From Xiphydria camelus (Eukaryota > Arthropoda > Insecta > Hymenoptera > Xiphydriidae), in assembly GCA_963678675.1 (NCBI GenBank), contig OY783192.1, positions 15,236,424 to 15,300,423 of the forward strand: a stretch of 64,000 nt of DNA, written 5' to 3'. The first letter of the stretch is position 1. The number at the start of each line of letters is the position of its first letter. The translations under genes and the position numbers were made by a program. Shown piece by piece: positions 33,113 to 44,517 of the stretch. The notes beneath the pieces were generated by a model. The model made no database searches. It was given only the letters and a program-made list of their open reading frames with translations, and had not been told where the DNA came from.

Positions 33113-34035
33113 ACCTTTGCGTTTGAATGCAAATAATTGCCAAAACTGTCGAGATTTCAAATTATCAGTTAAATATAGATAATTTGAGCAATATAACAGG
33201 AACGATAATTAAAAGATAATTACCTTCTTCATTTTTTAATTTTTATTAGAAAGAATCAATCATTCCTTCCTTCCTTATTTAATATTGTTCCTTATTTAAT
33301 TCTTTCCTTATTTCATACCACAGTTTTTACAAATCAATGGTTGCTCTACTAAACACTTTCCAAGCGTATACTTTTCGCACTGCAAGCACATTCCCGTTGC
33401 TCTATTACCTGAGCAATACTTTATTTGGCACTTTTATGTCTACTTGGAAAGGATGTGGGTTTACTTGAGACTGATGAACGTTCTAGACGTTTTTTATATT
33501 CCGCTACAAGTTCTTCTCCTATATAACTGGAATAAAAAATCTTTACGTGGAATATTTTCACTTGTTGTTTCTTTGTACAGAACCCATGCATTTATACCGG
33601 CTAACTCGAGGATATTGTAAAATACATGCATATAGGCCATCTCTCTATGGCATTTACATTTCACACTATACTTTCTCGCCATTTGGTAATTCATATCGAC
33701 CCCAAACGTTGTGCTATTATAAAATGTAATGTTTTGTGGAAGACGTTTATTGTTTTTTTTTCCACTGTTATAGATTTATATCTTGAACTTAGCAAAAGTA
33801 CTTTTTTGTTCAGTTTGCTTTTATAGCTTGTTAGAGTATAGTTATTTGATACATAAACGTTTCATTTTATCCTCTTGTATTTTTGTAGATTTGGGCAATT
33901 CTCTCTTATTTTAATGGATAGTTCTAACTAAAGAAGTTTTTTCTGCAAAAGCTTTGTTGCCAGGGAAGAACTTGTGAACAAATTGTCGATGGTAACGGTT
34001 CTGCCGCTGCCAGTAAATAGTTCAACCAGCTTTAA

Positions 34036-34655
34036 CACGTTGACTACCATGAGAAGCAAGTGTGCTTCACAGACCTTTGATATACCTGAGACGTGAGAAG
34101 CATTGTTGCTTCTCAAGGTTTGATGAAATATCGACGTGCGTGGTACAGCGATGCTTCTTGGTTACGGTATAAGCTTATGGGGTATGTTTTTTGATGGCCT
34201 GGAGAACTATTTTATGTATGTAGCCCATGTATTTGTCGTACCTATGTCGAGTAAAACAACACTGATTCTGGATAAAAATTTATTTGTTTTAGACTGTTAT
34301 AAAATAACTAAAAAATAAGAAAACGTTATTATCTGAACATTGTTATTTTAACGTTGTTGAAAACGTAGTCTTGAAGAAGCGAAAACAAACAAGTCCTGGA
34401 CACGATTATGCTTTGTTTACGTGAAAAGCAAGAAGTACGCACAACACGGCCCTCTAAAGTAGAAATGCTTATTTGGACCATGTAGTGCAAACGTGCTTCT
34501 CAAAAGTAATAATGCTAAAAAAATACCAAAAACCGAAAAATGAGGATAAGATTGGGATACAATCGATTTTAAATGTTAAAGCAGACATTTTTAACTTATT
34601 TTTGAATTTGGCCCAAGAAACTTTTCTTTTTTATATTATGGTGGCAGTCAACATG
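34036..34655. mobile_element. TTAA-flanked element in piggyBac 3
   Basis: TTAA at 34032-34035 and 34656-34659; ends CACGTTGACTACCAT and (complement) CACATGTTGACTGCCACCA-type, an imperfect inverted repeat (CATGTTGACTGCCA). Inside the left end, GAGAAGCA(A/T)TGTTGCTTCTCA-like repeats occur. Removing it restores Val-Val-Leu-Lys-Leu-Val-Glu in the host transposase, a strong check on the boundaries. Confidence 0.85.
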
Positions 34656-35091
34656 TTAAAACGACAGACTCGCCAAATGAAATAGATATCGGTCTCATTT
34701 CATCTTTCCCTAAGTACGGATAATATTTGCTTTTCACATCAGACGCCAACCAAAATGTTATGCCAAATTTATCTAGCTTATTCGGCATGTATTGGATGAA
34801 CCTACATCTAGCTTTCGTTGGGAAAAGCTGTTTATCCAATGTGATATTTTGAGCTGGTTTATAACAGCTTTGACTGTTTTCAATGAATGTGTTCCATACA
34901 CTTGATATTAAAGCAAATTTATCCTTTCCCAAATGTTGGCTCCGCTCGTTTTTATTATCAAAACACAAAAATCGTAGCATTTCCATGAAGCAATTTCGGC
35001 TCATGACATTTGAAACAAATGAAGGACCCCATTTTTTATTCCATAAAAACGATGCATTAACGTTTTTTTGTTCGTATGCGCCGCGTACATA

Positions 35092-35844
35092 CAGGGTGTA
35101 AAAAAAAGTCCCGGGACGGCCGAATATTTTGAAAAATACGCGTCCCATATACAAATAAAAAAATACGGGTTCAATGTTTTTAAAAGTTCTATCCAGCCAT
35201 ATCAAACTCGACTCCCCTCCCCCCTCCCCCGCTGGATGGCGAGGAGTAACTTCAACATTTTTAATGGAAACCCCCAATTTTGATTGCAGATTCGGGTTTT
35301 ACGTTAAAAAATAAGAAACTTTTGTCTGAAATATTTTTTGTATCAGGGGTAGATGGCGCTTCAATCGATGTGGACACAAACTTTGGGTATCCATGGTACT
35401 TGTGTGAATGCACAGTCCGCCGTGAACAGAGAATCTCAGAATTCGTATTCGGCAGTGTGTTAGGGGAAAGGGATTGAATTTTGCGCGGTAGCTCGATTTC
35501 AGTTTTGTAGAACTGAACAACCCGAGGTTTAGTGGAGTGATGGATATTGTGGGTCTGTGGTTTGTGTCCCCATCGATTGGAGCGCCATCTACCACTGATA
35601 CAAAAAAATATTTCAGACTAAAGTTTCTTATTTTTTAACGTAAAACCCGAATTTGCAATAAAAATTGGGGGTTTCCATTAAAAATGTTGGTTACCCCCCG
35701 CCCCCCAGCGGGGTGAGTGAAAGGAGGTCGAGTTTGGTATGACTGGTTAGAACTTTTAAAAATATTAACCGTGTTTTTTTGTTTTTCTATGCGATGCATA
35801 TTTTTCAAAACATTCGGCCGTCCCGGGACTTTTTTTACACCCTG
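35092..35844. mobile_element. CAGGGT-ended element with TA duplication, in piggyBac 3
   Basis: Ends CAGGGTGTAAAAAAAAGTCC (continuing CGGGACGG) and complement, next to TA (35090-35091, 35845-35846). Arms about 290 bp enclose a loop of about 170 bp. Excision with one TA restores Ile-Leu-Tyr-Val-Arg-Gly in the piggyBac 3 frame. Same terminal design as 9018-16500 (CAGGGTCTTC, AAAGTCCCGG-ACGG). Confidence 0.9.
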
Positions 35845-36400
35845 TATAAAATACTTATAAATGCCTTTAATTTATCTCGAGGTAAACTCCATTCTTTTCC
35901 TAGAACCCTTTGTGCTTCCATTTCCGTACATTTTATAATGTATTTCATAATATTATTGTCAAATACTAAATAAAATGCGGTGCTTACTTTATCATAATAT
36001 TTCGTTTGGCGTATCCAGTTGGACCAAATACATCTTTGAAAATGGTATGAAGAGATGGTCTGCCAGGAGAGGAACTTATTTCATTCTTTTTCTAAACTGT
36101 TCCACCAACAGCAATTTCAATATTTTGTCGTTAATGGCTTTCTTCACTATCGTCTTCAAAATCCGTCAACAATCTCATTCTCTTTCGTCCTCTACTTGCA
36201 TTCAAATTATCTTCCTCTTCATTAGTACTTGACGAGTAATTTTCATAATCGCTATCGAATTCGTGGTCACTTTCGAAAGAATCATTCAACTCATCTCCAC
36301 TTTCAGATTGTGAGCTTTCATCAATTTTAGAGCATTCTTCACTTATGTTATTTATTTTTTTGCAATAACTCCTTCTTTTTTGAAATTCGGGACATCCTTA

Positions 36401-37190
36401 GAATAATTTTAGAAATAAGAAAATAAATAAGGTTAGGTTTGTATAGGTCATAAATAGTATAGGTTAGATTATTTACATTGTTTCTTAAAAAAGAATAAAG
36501 AATAGAAATAATTACCAGTATTACAAACAGTTTTACTGCTTACTTACCTGCAATGCTAATTTCAACAATGTGTTTTTCAAATTTTTCACGAATGAAAACA
36601 AAATTCACGTGTATCGAGCTCGCTACCGGAATTGGAAAACAAAACACGTTATTCAATTTTTGTACAACAAGTCACTGCAATGATCTACACTAAAATGCAA
36701 CATGGCGAAAAACAAGTAAATATCAAAGTATTTTTCGTTACCACTGAAATCGGGATTCTCTAATCAGATTACAATTGATATATATATGATACTACACAAT
36801 CCTTACGGTGTCAAAAGACACCTCATGGTAGAAATAGGTATACCATATGCACATTTTTATATCTAGGATGATATTGCTGAATTAATTTAACAATTGTTGT
36901 ACGAAAAGTCAAAAAATTAATTGTGGAGAAATGATTAAACTTAGAGAATAATTTTAAGTTAAAATTTGAAAAGTGTCTTTTGACACCTCTTGGTAGAAAT
37001 AGTGGTATTATTACTGAGGAAATTCTCACGACTGCTGAGGGCATACAGTTTTTGAAATTATTGAAACCGAGCTCAAATTGTACAAACCTTCGCGCTGAAG
37101 ATTGCGTTTGGATTTTAGATTAGAATTATAAGTTTGTACCTCTTTGGTATGAGAGAAAACAGACACCTTTATGTGTCGAAGACATTTTAA
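36401..37190. other. no gene; two more GGTGTCAAAAGACACC palindromes
   Basis: GGTGTCAAAAGACACC at about 36808 and AGTGTCTTTTGACACC at about 36974, both followed by TC(A/T)TGGTAGAAATAG. They mirror the pair to the left of piggyBac 3 and may be its subterminal sequence. No gene recognised. Confidence 0.6.
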
Positions 37191-37408
37191 CCCCTTCAGA
37201 CCTGGTGTACACGAGAATGTACATTGGATTTTAGCTATTTTATTAAAAAATGTTACGCAAAAATACAACTGTACTGTTTGCACATGAATATAAGAAAATT
37301 TAAAAAATAAAGATTTCAAAAATATGTTAAAATATAATAATACCCCAAAGGCTAAAAAATCAATAACAATTTTGTTTACTCCGCGAAAAAAAATCAGGTC
37401 TGAAGGGG
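37191..37408. mobile_element. piggyBac-type MITE (218 bp)
   Basis: TTAA at 37187-37190 and 37409-37412; ends CCCCTTCAGACCTG and exact complement. The CCC-start with TTAA target matches piggyBac MITEs. Interior AT-rich, no gene. Confidence 0.92.
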
Positions 37409-37412
37409 TTAA

Positions 37413-37619
37413 TAGACGATTATGATGCTGAGGTGTGAAAATCCCGATTGTAGTATAAGCTTCCCTGACGCAGACGACGACGATTAAAATTTTAAAGTTT
37501 TTATGTACATACATATACATTAAATCTAATACTGGTATTCTTTGCTTATTTTCCTAATATTAGATTATTTGTATTTGTTAATGTTAACATATGCCAATAA
37601 ATAATGAGATTTGATTTAA
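37413..37619. other. spacer between two TTAA elements
   Basis: AT-rich spacer with no recognised feature. Confidence 0.5.
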
Positions 37620-37664
37620 CCCATTAGTGCCTATCGTATGATTTATCATACGGAGGTGAGGGTT

Positions 37665-37687
37665 CATTTTAAATATATAAAAATGAA

Positions 37688-37718
<31 letters not shown>

Positions 37719-38491
37719 ATGTCTCTTATGCCTTCCTAAACCGTTCATCCGATTGCGATGAAACTTTGGGGAATGGTTGGACGCATGCCCGCGAAGGTTT
37801 CTGAGTTAGTAAATCTTATAAAAGGTGTTCAAAAAGTACCGGTACTGATGATTATTATGCCTTCCTAAACCGTTCATCCGATTGCGATGAAAAGTTGGGG
37901 AATGGTTGGACGCATGCCCGCGAAGGTTTCTGAGTTAGTAAATCTTATACAGGGTGTTCAAAAAGTACCGGTACGGATGATTATTATGCCTTCCTAAACC
38001 GTTCATCCGATTGCGATGAAACTTTGGGGAATGGTTGGACGCATGCCCGCGAAGGTTTCTGAGTTAGTAAATGTTATAAAAGGTGTTCAAAAAGTACCGG
38101 TACTGATGATTATTATGCCTTCCTAAACCGTTCATCCGATTGCGATGAAAAGTTGGGAAATGGTTGGACGCATGCCCGCGAAGGTTTCTGAGTTAGTAAA
38201 TCTTATACAGGGTGTTCAAAAAGTCGAACTATACTTGACCTAAATTTGACCTCCGCTGACAATAAAGGTAACATGAAAAAAAAATGGTCAAGGACACATT
38301 TGAACATGAAAAAAAATTAATTTGACCTTGATATAACCTTGAAGGTCATGGTCAAGGTCAAATCCAATATGACCATTGCGTAGCCCGGGAAAAATACTAA
38401 AAGTTTTGTATTAAAAATGTATTTAAACAATGGTGGACGGACAAAATCAATCCACAATCTACCCGTGCGAAGCCGGGACGGGCTGCTAGTT
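37665..38491 (+). mobile_element. Non-autonomous Helitron
   Basis: The 3' end has the Helitron hairpin CCCGTGCGAAGCCGGGACGGG just before CTAGT (38489-38493), the diagnostic CTRR-T junction. The 5' side begins with ATATATAAAAATGAATG followed by a (TGTC)n run, a start I associate with arthropod Helitrons; the 5' TC is not clear. Interior has four 129-bp tandem repeats with ACCGTTCATCCGATTGCGAT. No helicase. Confidence 0.75.
37727..38230 (+). repeat. Four tandem repeats of 129 bp
   Basis: Units start at 37727, 37856, 37985 and 38114. Each has CCTTCCTAAACCGTTCATCC, GGTTGGACGCATGCCCGCGA and a (C/A)AGG(G/T)TGTTCAAAAAGTA(C) stretch that resembles the end of the CAGGGT element family. Alternate units share variants (1 with 3, 2 with 4), so a 258-bp double unit was duplicated. 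Confidence 0.93.
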
Positions 38492-38679
38492 TTAAATAAA
38501 TGTTGTGATCTTGCATGGGCGACTAACCGTATTTTTCTGCTGTAAAATAGTAAACAAAATATTGGAAACTGTAAATAACACATTAGAACGCTAAAATTGA
38601 TAAACATATGTATTTTGAACCAAATATTAAAACTGAGAGAACTCTGAATACAAAAATGTGTCGGGCATTAATGTGTTAA

Positions 38680-39265
38680 TGATAACCGATTTATACTGTA
38701 TGTATTTTCCGCTTCAGAAATCCTATTTATCCAATTATTCATCTAAACTGGCCATAGATTACATTCTAAATAAATAACAAAATAGATGCATGAAGACATC
38801 GGCAGAGACATTTAGAAAAAATTGGAAATTTCAATCGCACGTATGACACACACGCAGCGTTATAAATTCGGTCTGTCGCATTTTTACGGCTACCTCACAG
38901 CTGGCAGCCCTGTTTAATTTGGGGTTGTGGGTATATGTATTTTTCGAATGGAAGAAAAAATATTCTAATATCTTATGAGGTAGGTTCGTCATCGAAAACG
39001 CTTCCCCTTTTATGGCAGTCCACTGAGGGGATTCGGCCGACTGATGGGAGACAGACCGTGATTTGTTTAATGGTAACAATTATTCTATCTTATCAGGTAG
39101 TTTTGCATAAAAAATATGTACCGGAAGTTGATTCTTATTTCCACTTTTGACCATAGAAAGTCAGGCAGACCTGCGGTTTTATGTTCTACGGATATCAAGT
39201 CACCTATAAACATTTCCATTCAGGTATTTTATGAGGTAAGTAATCCGACGGTCGCCGCTTTTAGT
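38680..39265 (-). repeat. Dispersed repeat R, uninterrupted copy
   Basis: Complement of 7855-7932 plus 21523-22075, in one piece. At about 39195 it reads GGTGACTTGATATCCG, the pre-insertion arrangement of piggyBac 1 apart from TTGA instead of TTAA. Confidence 0.8.
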
Positions 39266-39879
39266 GTAGTAGGATAATTAGTTACGCAGGATATATCAAT
39301 TTAGTCATCGAACTACCGAATGTGAGCTTTCCCTGATGGCGTTAGTAACTATCAATTCATTGCGTTAGTAGTCCGGTCAAAATAGACATTCACCCTTGCA
39401 TAAATTCCTAAGAAGCTGAAAATTACATGAACGTTAGGGATACCATTATAATAAAATTGTGAAAAGTCCCCATCGATCCCGTGTGTGCAAAAAATTTTAT
39501 GCAAGGTCAAAGTTCGTAAAAATGGGTTTCTTGGATTTATTAGCGAAACGGTTAGTTTTATGATAAAAATAGTTCAGACAAAAATTGTAGATCATGCAAT
39601 TCTCTACAAAAATTGTCCTTACACTTTTTTCCTAAGATTCACCATTTCTGAGAAAAAGACATTCTAAAGTTGTATTCTCCATAGTATGCATGACTACGCT
39701 GCCTATGTACATCATTGGACGTATAATATAAGTAAAACTATTAGGTTGGTGCATAATTATTGCGGCTTTTTTGGCGTTTTTTTTTTAAAATTGGCATTTT
39801 GTTTATTTTTTTTCATTAAAATAATCTTCTTTATTTAGTTAATAAAATGCGTGTCGAAAATCATGTCCATATTCGTCAT

Positions 39880-40415
39880 ACCGTGAGTGCACCGGTATCC
39901 GTCCACCGAAGGTCGGTTATGGAAATATTTAATATTTAACATTTTTAAATGTTTAAAATTTATTAATTTGTTTCGATGCGTGGCGCTAACATCATGCTTT
40001 GAATATATTTCGTTAGAAGAGTAGGTTAGGATTGGAAATCAGTAGTTCAGATGGATACGACAAAATGTAAGTAATAAGCGTATTAAAATATGTTTAAATC
40101 GATGAATAATATATTGTAATATAAATTAAAATTATTGGAAGTGCTGAAAAAGACATTTTATTATTGTAAAATTACGTTATTCGGTACCGGCGCAGAGCGA
40201 AAACAGACGGTCGAATACTGACCCTTTTGACCCTTCACTTGAAAATTTTATTATTTAATTATTATGAGTCCCTTTTCAAATTTTTAAATTTTTTTATTGA
40301 TGAAAAAAGTCCATCATTGTATTATATTTACTCTTTTTTCTATATTTGGCCATGGTAATTAAATATTACATTTCTCGCGCTAAAAAAAATCTTACATGGA
40401 CGGATATCAGTGCAC
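39880..40415. mobile_element. MITE in the left mariner arm
   Basis: Inverted ends GTGAGTGCACCGGTATCCGT and GTGAGTGCACTGATATCCGT; the right arm lacks the insert (CGTCATATTATGC), which fixes the boundaries to a few bases. The target duplication is unclear (TA or none). The ends resemble those of 2996-5537 (CCGTCATTGCACCTGTATCC). Confidence 0.7.
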
Positions 40416-40850
40416 TCACATTATGCTCTACCACTTCGAGAAAGAATGGAAGGCGGCACAGTCATCTCGCATTCTCAACGAACTTTTCGGCGAGGGAACA
40501 ATCAGCAAAAGCCAAATTGAAAGATAGTTCAAAAAGTTCAAATCGGGCGATACAAACCTTACAGATGACGAAGGAAGAGGTCAACCATCTGATTTCGACG
40601 ACCAGGCACTTTTGGCAGCCGTGGAAGAAGACGACGTTTTTGAAAAGAAGCCACGATTCATCTCCAGTGACGAGATTCTTCAGGAAGGGTGCTTGCTCGT
40701 TTCGCTGCAGCAAATCAGTGAAAATTCGTACACGTTCGGCTTTGTTGTGGTCGGAGAGTTCGTGGTAGTCCGGGAGGCAGCGACATTTTTACCGTGGTCA
40801 TTTTACCAAGGCTGGTTTTCATTCACATGATAGATTCCATACTGTGTGTG
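40416..40850 (+). pseudogene. mariner transposase remnant, left arm, rearranged
   Basis: The plus strand encodes an N-terminal helix-turn-helix remnant (ALPLREKMEGG-type start, then a GEGTISKSQIE stretch in another frame). From about 40715 back to 40630 the minus strand encodes LLQRNEQAPFLKNLVTGDES, the middle of a mariner with its first catalytic Asp. So an internal piece is inverted inside the arm. Many stops. Confidence 0.6.
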
Positions 40851-40894
40851 AGCGAAATGCTTGTCAGCTGCCGCACCGGCGGTGGGGGTGTGCA

Positions 40895-42635
40895 CAGTAG
40901 AGCCTCAAACGCGTAAAAAAACTAGAGAAATAAAGTGATATCACCAAAGTTCAATTTTTGTTTATGGTTTATTTACATTATGTAATTATAAAAAATCGTA
41001 GTCAGCTGGACATATTTCGGGGGGAAATGTGTCAGCTGGGACAATAAACATGCAGCACGCCGGCTAAAGAGGCTGCGACTTTATCGACTTTTCCCCCGCA
41101 ATTCGGCTAGCTGACTTTTATTTATATTTAATACAAGTAATACTGGTCAAATTTCAACTTTAGGGCCGGTTTTACCAACACGGTATAAGCGCGGTATAGC
41201 GCTATACTAAGAATAACCAGCAATAAGCCTTATGGTTATTCTCAGTATAGTGCTATACCGCGTTTATACCTGTTGGTAAAACCGGCCCTTAGTAGTATAA
41301 AGAGACATTATATTTTTTGCAACAAAAGATTCGATGGTTTATTTATATTATGTAATTATAAAAAATCGTAGTCAGCTGAACATATTTCGGGGGGAAATGT
41401 GTCAGCTGTTGACGTATACTTGCGCAATACAGACGCCACGTAAACTAATACCACCATGCTTTAAATTAAGTTATGTGATTGCTAATTCATTATATTTTAT
41501 GAAAAACATCGTCAGATAGGTGTATAGTGGGGGTCAGTCCGTTAGCTGGGACAAAAAACATGCAGTGCACCGGCTAAAGAGAGGCTGCGCATTTATAATT
41601 TCAGCTGACGACTTTTCCCCCGCAATTCAGCCAGCCGACTTTTATTTATATCTAGTACGAATAATAATAGTTCGTGTAATCAAATTTCAGCTGCGGTAGT
41701 ATAAAGAAACATGAAATTTATTGCTACAAAAGATCTACCAGAGATCCGCACTTCAGCTGTACCGCATGGCTTTTAGATATTTACTCTTACATTTATGAAT
41801 ATCGCCTTCTATACAATAAATCTTCTATTGATTTCTATAACTTATTTATTTCTAACAAATATTATTAAATAGTTATATAATAATAAATAACGTAATTAAG
41901 TACAATAATAATTATTATCGCCATTAAAATTGCAAGGAAGATAGACTGTTTTTAGACAATAAATTTCATGTTTCTTTATACTACCAGACCTGAAGTTTGA
42001 TTACACGAACCATTATTATTCGTACTAGATATAAATAAAAGTCGGCTGGCTGAATTGCGGGGGAAAAGTCGTCAGCTGAAATTATAAATGCGCAGCCTCT
42101 CTTTAGCCGGTGCGCTGCATGTTTTTTGTCCCAGCTGACGGACTGACCCCCACCATACACCTAGTTGATGATGTTTTTCATAAAATATAATGAATTAGCA
42201 ATCACATAACTTAATTTAAAGTATGGTGGTATTAGTTTGCGTGGCGTCTGTATTGCGCAAGTATACGTCAACAGCTGCTACGATTCTTTATAATTACATA
42301 ATGTAAATAAACCATCGAATCTTTTGTGGCAAAAAATATAATGTCTTTTTATACTACTGAAGTTGAAATTTGATCGCACGAACCAGTATTACTTGTATTA
42401 AATATAAATAAAAATCAGCTAGCCGAATTGCGGGGGAAAATGTCGATAAAGTCGGAGCCTCTTTAGCCGGCGCGCTGCATGTTTATTGTCCCAGCTGACA
42501 CATTTCCCCCCGACATATGTCCGGCTGACTACGATTTTTTATAATTACATAATGTAAATAAATCATAAACAAAAATTGAACTTTGGTGATATCACTTTAT
42601 TTCTCTAGTTTTTTTACGCGTTTGAGGCTCTACTG
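40895..42635. repeat. Inner palindrome with CAGTAGAGCC ends
   Basis: From CAGTAGAGCCTCAAACGCG inward the arms match for about 800 bases on each side, around an unpaired centre at about 41745-41960. Each arm is itself partly duplicated: GTCAGCTG-ACATATTTCGG and CGGGGGAAAAGTCG or complement recur. CAGTA ends with TA on the right (CA on the left) would fit a pogo-type MITE. No gene. Confidence 0.75.
41163..41288. mobile_element. 126-bp Harbinger-type MITE, TTA duplication
   Basis: TTA at 41160-41162 and 41289-41291; ends GGGCCGGTTTTACCAACACG and near-exact complement. The opposite arm of the palindrome lacks it. A sister copy lies at 60401-60525. Confidence 0.92.
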
Positions 42636-43084
42636 TACTCACCCCCACCGCCGGTGCGGCAGCTGACAAGCATTTCGTTCATACGCAGTATGGAATCTAT
42701 CATGTGAATGAAAACCAGCCTTGGTAAAATGACCACGGTAAAAGTGTCGCTGCCTCCTCGACTATGGGGAATCCATACAGCCAATTTCCATACTTTTTCG
42801 AGCTTTTTGAGACGACGAACAATGGTCGAATGGTCCACATCAAAGTCGTCGGCCAGCATTCGTATTGTCAAGCTTTCGTCCTTCCACGGCTGCCAAGAGT
42901 GTCTGGTCATTGAAATTAGATTGTCGCCCTCTTCCTTCTTCATCTGTAATATTTGTATCGCCCGATTGGAACTTTTTGAACCATCTTTCAATTTGGCTTT
43001 TGCTGATTGTTCCCTCGCCGAAAAGTTCGTTGAGATCGCGAAATAACTGTGCCGCCTTCCATCTTTCTCGAAGTGGTAGAGCAT
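42614..43084 (-). pseudogene. mariner transposase remnant, right arm
   Basis: Read leftwards from 43084, mixed frames give an N-terminal start like the left arm, then LADDFDVDHSTIVRRLKKLE, the second helix-turn-helix of mariners, and KVWKLAVWIPH (the WVPH motif between DNA-binding and catalytic domains). The catalytic domain is missing. Stops and frame changes throughout. Confidence 0.65.
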
Positions 43085-43237
43085 AATATGACGAATATGG
43101 ACATGATTTTCGATTCGAATTTTATTAATTAAATAGAGAAGATTATTTTAATGAAAAAAAATAAACAAAATGCCAATTTTTAAAGAAAAAGAAGCCGCCA
43201 AAAAAGCCGCAATAATTATGCACCAACCCAATATTAG

Positions 43238-43385
43238 TCTGCGTGATTAATATATTAATATTGAATGATAATTCTAAAGGCGTGTCCTCACTGAGTCGAC
43301 ATTGTCGATCGACTCTGTCGACTCAGTGAGGACGCGCCTTTAGAATTAGCATTCAATATTAATGTAGTAGTCACGCATATTATGG
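43238..43385. repeat. Small perfect hairpin
   Basis: Core arms ATTCTAAAGGCG(T/C)GTCCTCA-CTGAGTCGACA (43270-43300) and complement (43320-43350) pair almost perfectly around about 20 bases; weaker pairing (TATTAATATTGAATG) extends outward to 43238 and 43385. Likely a short MITE at the junction of the mariner and the outer element. Confidence 0.8.
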
Positions 43386-43684
43386 AGAATACAACTTTAG
43401 AATGGCTTTTTCTCAGAAATGGCGAATCTTAGGAAAAAAGTGTAAGAACAATTTTTGTCGGAGCTATTTTTATCATGAAACACACACTAACCGTTTCGCT
43501 AATAAATCCAAAAAACCCATTTTTGCGTACTTTGACCTTGCATAAAATTTTTTGCTCACACGGGATCGAAGGGGACTTTTCACAATTTCATTATATTGGT
43601 ATCCCTAACGTTCATGTAAACTTTCAGCTTCTTGGGAATTTATGCAAAGGTACCCCTATTTTTTACGCTAACTTGACCGGAGTA

Positions 43685-43850
43685 TAGAGGACACAAAGAA
43701 TATTTAGTACACCCCAGAGATTCACTACTAGCTGACGCAATCAGAAAAAGCCTAGTAATACGGTATTTAAATTGATATCTTTTATACTCTAAAGAAATCA
43801 GTTTAAGATTGTAAGTTATTTAGTAACTTTTTAATACTTATCCACTAAAG
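43685..43850. other. presumed XPA intron
   Basis: Lies between the outer palindromic element and the first visible XPA exon; ends in TTATCCACTAAAG, a usable though weak 3' splice site. No upstream XPA exon was found here. Confidence 0.5.
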
Positions 43851-44517
43851 CGATAGCGGAGGCATGACAAAGGATGAGCTCTTAAAAGTACAAGGAAAAC
43901 CTGTCATTGATAGTGGGGGTGGATTTCTAATCGAAGAAGATGTCGATCTGGAGGAAGAAATGGTGAAGTAGCACAAATACATTTTTATATGATTATTTTT
44001 TAGTTATACGACTGGTTCTTGTACCAACCCTTTTTCCAGTTAAAAATTGCTGAAGTACCCGCGCCAATCATTGTTGAAGTACCTAAATGCGAAGAGTGTC
44101 GGAAGGATTTCAAAGATTCTTATCTACTTCAGGCGTTTGATATCTCGGTGTGCGATTCTTGCAGGTAATCAATGTAGAATCACATTTACCCCTGTTCCCT
44201 ATTTTTTTACATTTATTCATTTACATGCCATTCATTTCAGAGATAACGACGATAAACATTCATTAATCACAAAAACGGAGGCTAAACAGGAATATCTATT
44301 GAAGGATTGTGATTTCGATAAGCGAGAACCTCCCTTGAAATACATCATTAGAAAAAATCCACATAATCCACGTTGGGGTGAAATGAAATTGTATTTACAT
44401 TTGCAAGTAGAAAAACGAGCGTTGGAAGTTTGGGGCTCGGAAGAAAATTTAATTAAGGAAAAGCAGCAACGAAGCGTTAAGAAAGAGGAAACCAAAATAA
44501 AGAAATTTAACGAAAAG
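43851..44517 (+). CDS. XPA: XPA, DNA damage recognition protein, three internal exons
   Basis: Exons 43851-43962, 44040-44164 and 44241-44517, with GT donors (GTGAAG, GTAATC, GTAAAT) and acceptors CACTAAAG, TTTTTCCAG and CATTTCAG. The protein has the conserved acidic region [16 protein letters not shown] and a C4 zinc finger CEEC-17-CDSC. The DNA- and RPA-binding core follows: [56 protein letters not shown] verifies lesions in nucleotide-excision repair in the nucleus and binds RPA and TFIIH. Exon phases agree (0, then 2, then 0 at the last visible donor). The N-terminal exon and the C-terminal exon (second cysteine set) are not seen; the last donor leads into 10 kb of transposons. The exons show no lesion. 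Confidence 0.93.

Larger units (their letters stand above)
33308..36400 (-). pseudogene. piggyBac 3 transposase (PGBD4-like), two insertions and stops
   Basis: Read leftwards from about 36400, a probable splice acceptor precedes an acidic N-terminus (SESGDELNDSFESDHEF, then SPGRPSLHTIFKDVFGPTGY) with two stops. The DDE domain follows: WNKKWGPSFVSNVMSRN, ITLDKQLFPTKARCRF (first Asp), TIDNLFTSSSLATKLL (second Asp), FGVDMNYQMARKYSVK (third Asp) and LAGINAWVLYKETT. The zinc tail (QIKYCSGNRATGMCLQCEKY, then CKNCG) ends at the stop at 33308. Elements at 35092-35844 and 34036-34655 interrupt it; both restore the frame on removal. The flanking TTAA ends were not found. Confidence 0.88.
37620..38675. 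mobile_element. TTAA-flanked element carrying a Helitron
   Basis: TTAA at 37616-37619 and 38676-38679; ends CCCATTAGTGCC and (complement) CACATTAATGCCCGACAC, a short imperfect inverted repeat. Most of the interior is a nested Helitron. Without it only about 230 bp remain, so this was a MITE. Confidence 0.7.
39741..43230. mobile_element. mariner with palindromic interior
   Basis: Ends TTAGGTTGGTGCATAATTAT and (complement) TTGGGTTGGTGCATAATTAT, with TA on both sides (39739-39740, 43231-43232). The TTAGGTTGGTGCA start is a known mariner end type. Both ends are 5'-like: each is followed by transposase N-terminal coding sequence reading inward, so the element is an inverted duplication without a true 3' end. 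Confidence 0.82.
39371..43682. mobile_element. Outer TA-flanked element with 310-bp inverted repeats
   Basis: TA at 39369-39370 and 43683-43684; ends GTCCGGTCAA and CTCCGGTCAA (complement). Arms 39371-39690 and 43385-43682 share TTTGCATAAATTC or TTGCATAAATTC, CATGAACGTTAGGGATACC and GCGAAACGGTTAG. A mariner lies within. No gene of its own recognised. Confidence 0.75.

Noticed and set aside
34648..35277. Continuous 209-codon frame as an intact piggyBac domain
   Set aside because: Its first third is translated from the CAGGGT element inserted at 35092; only the part below 35090 is transposase.
36823..37520. Minus-strand frames of 73 and 164 codons
   Set aside because: They run through a TTAA MITE and its flanks and show no conserved motif.
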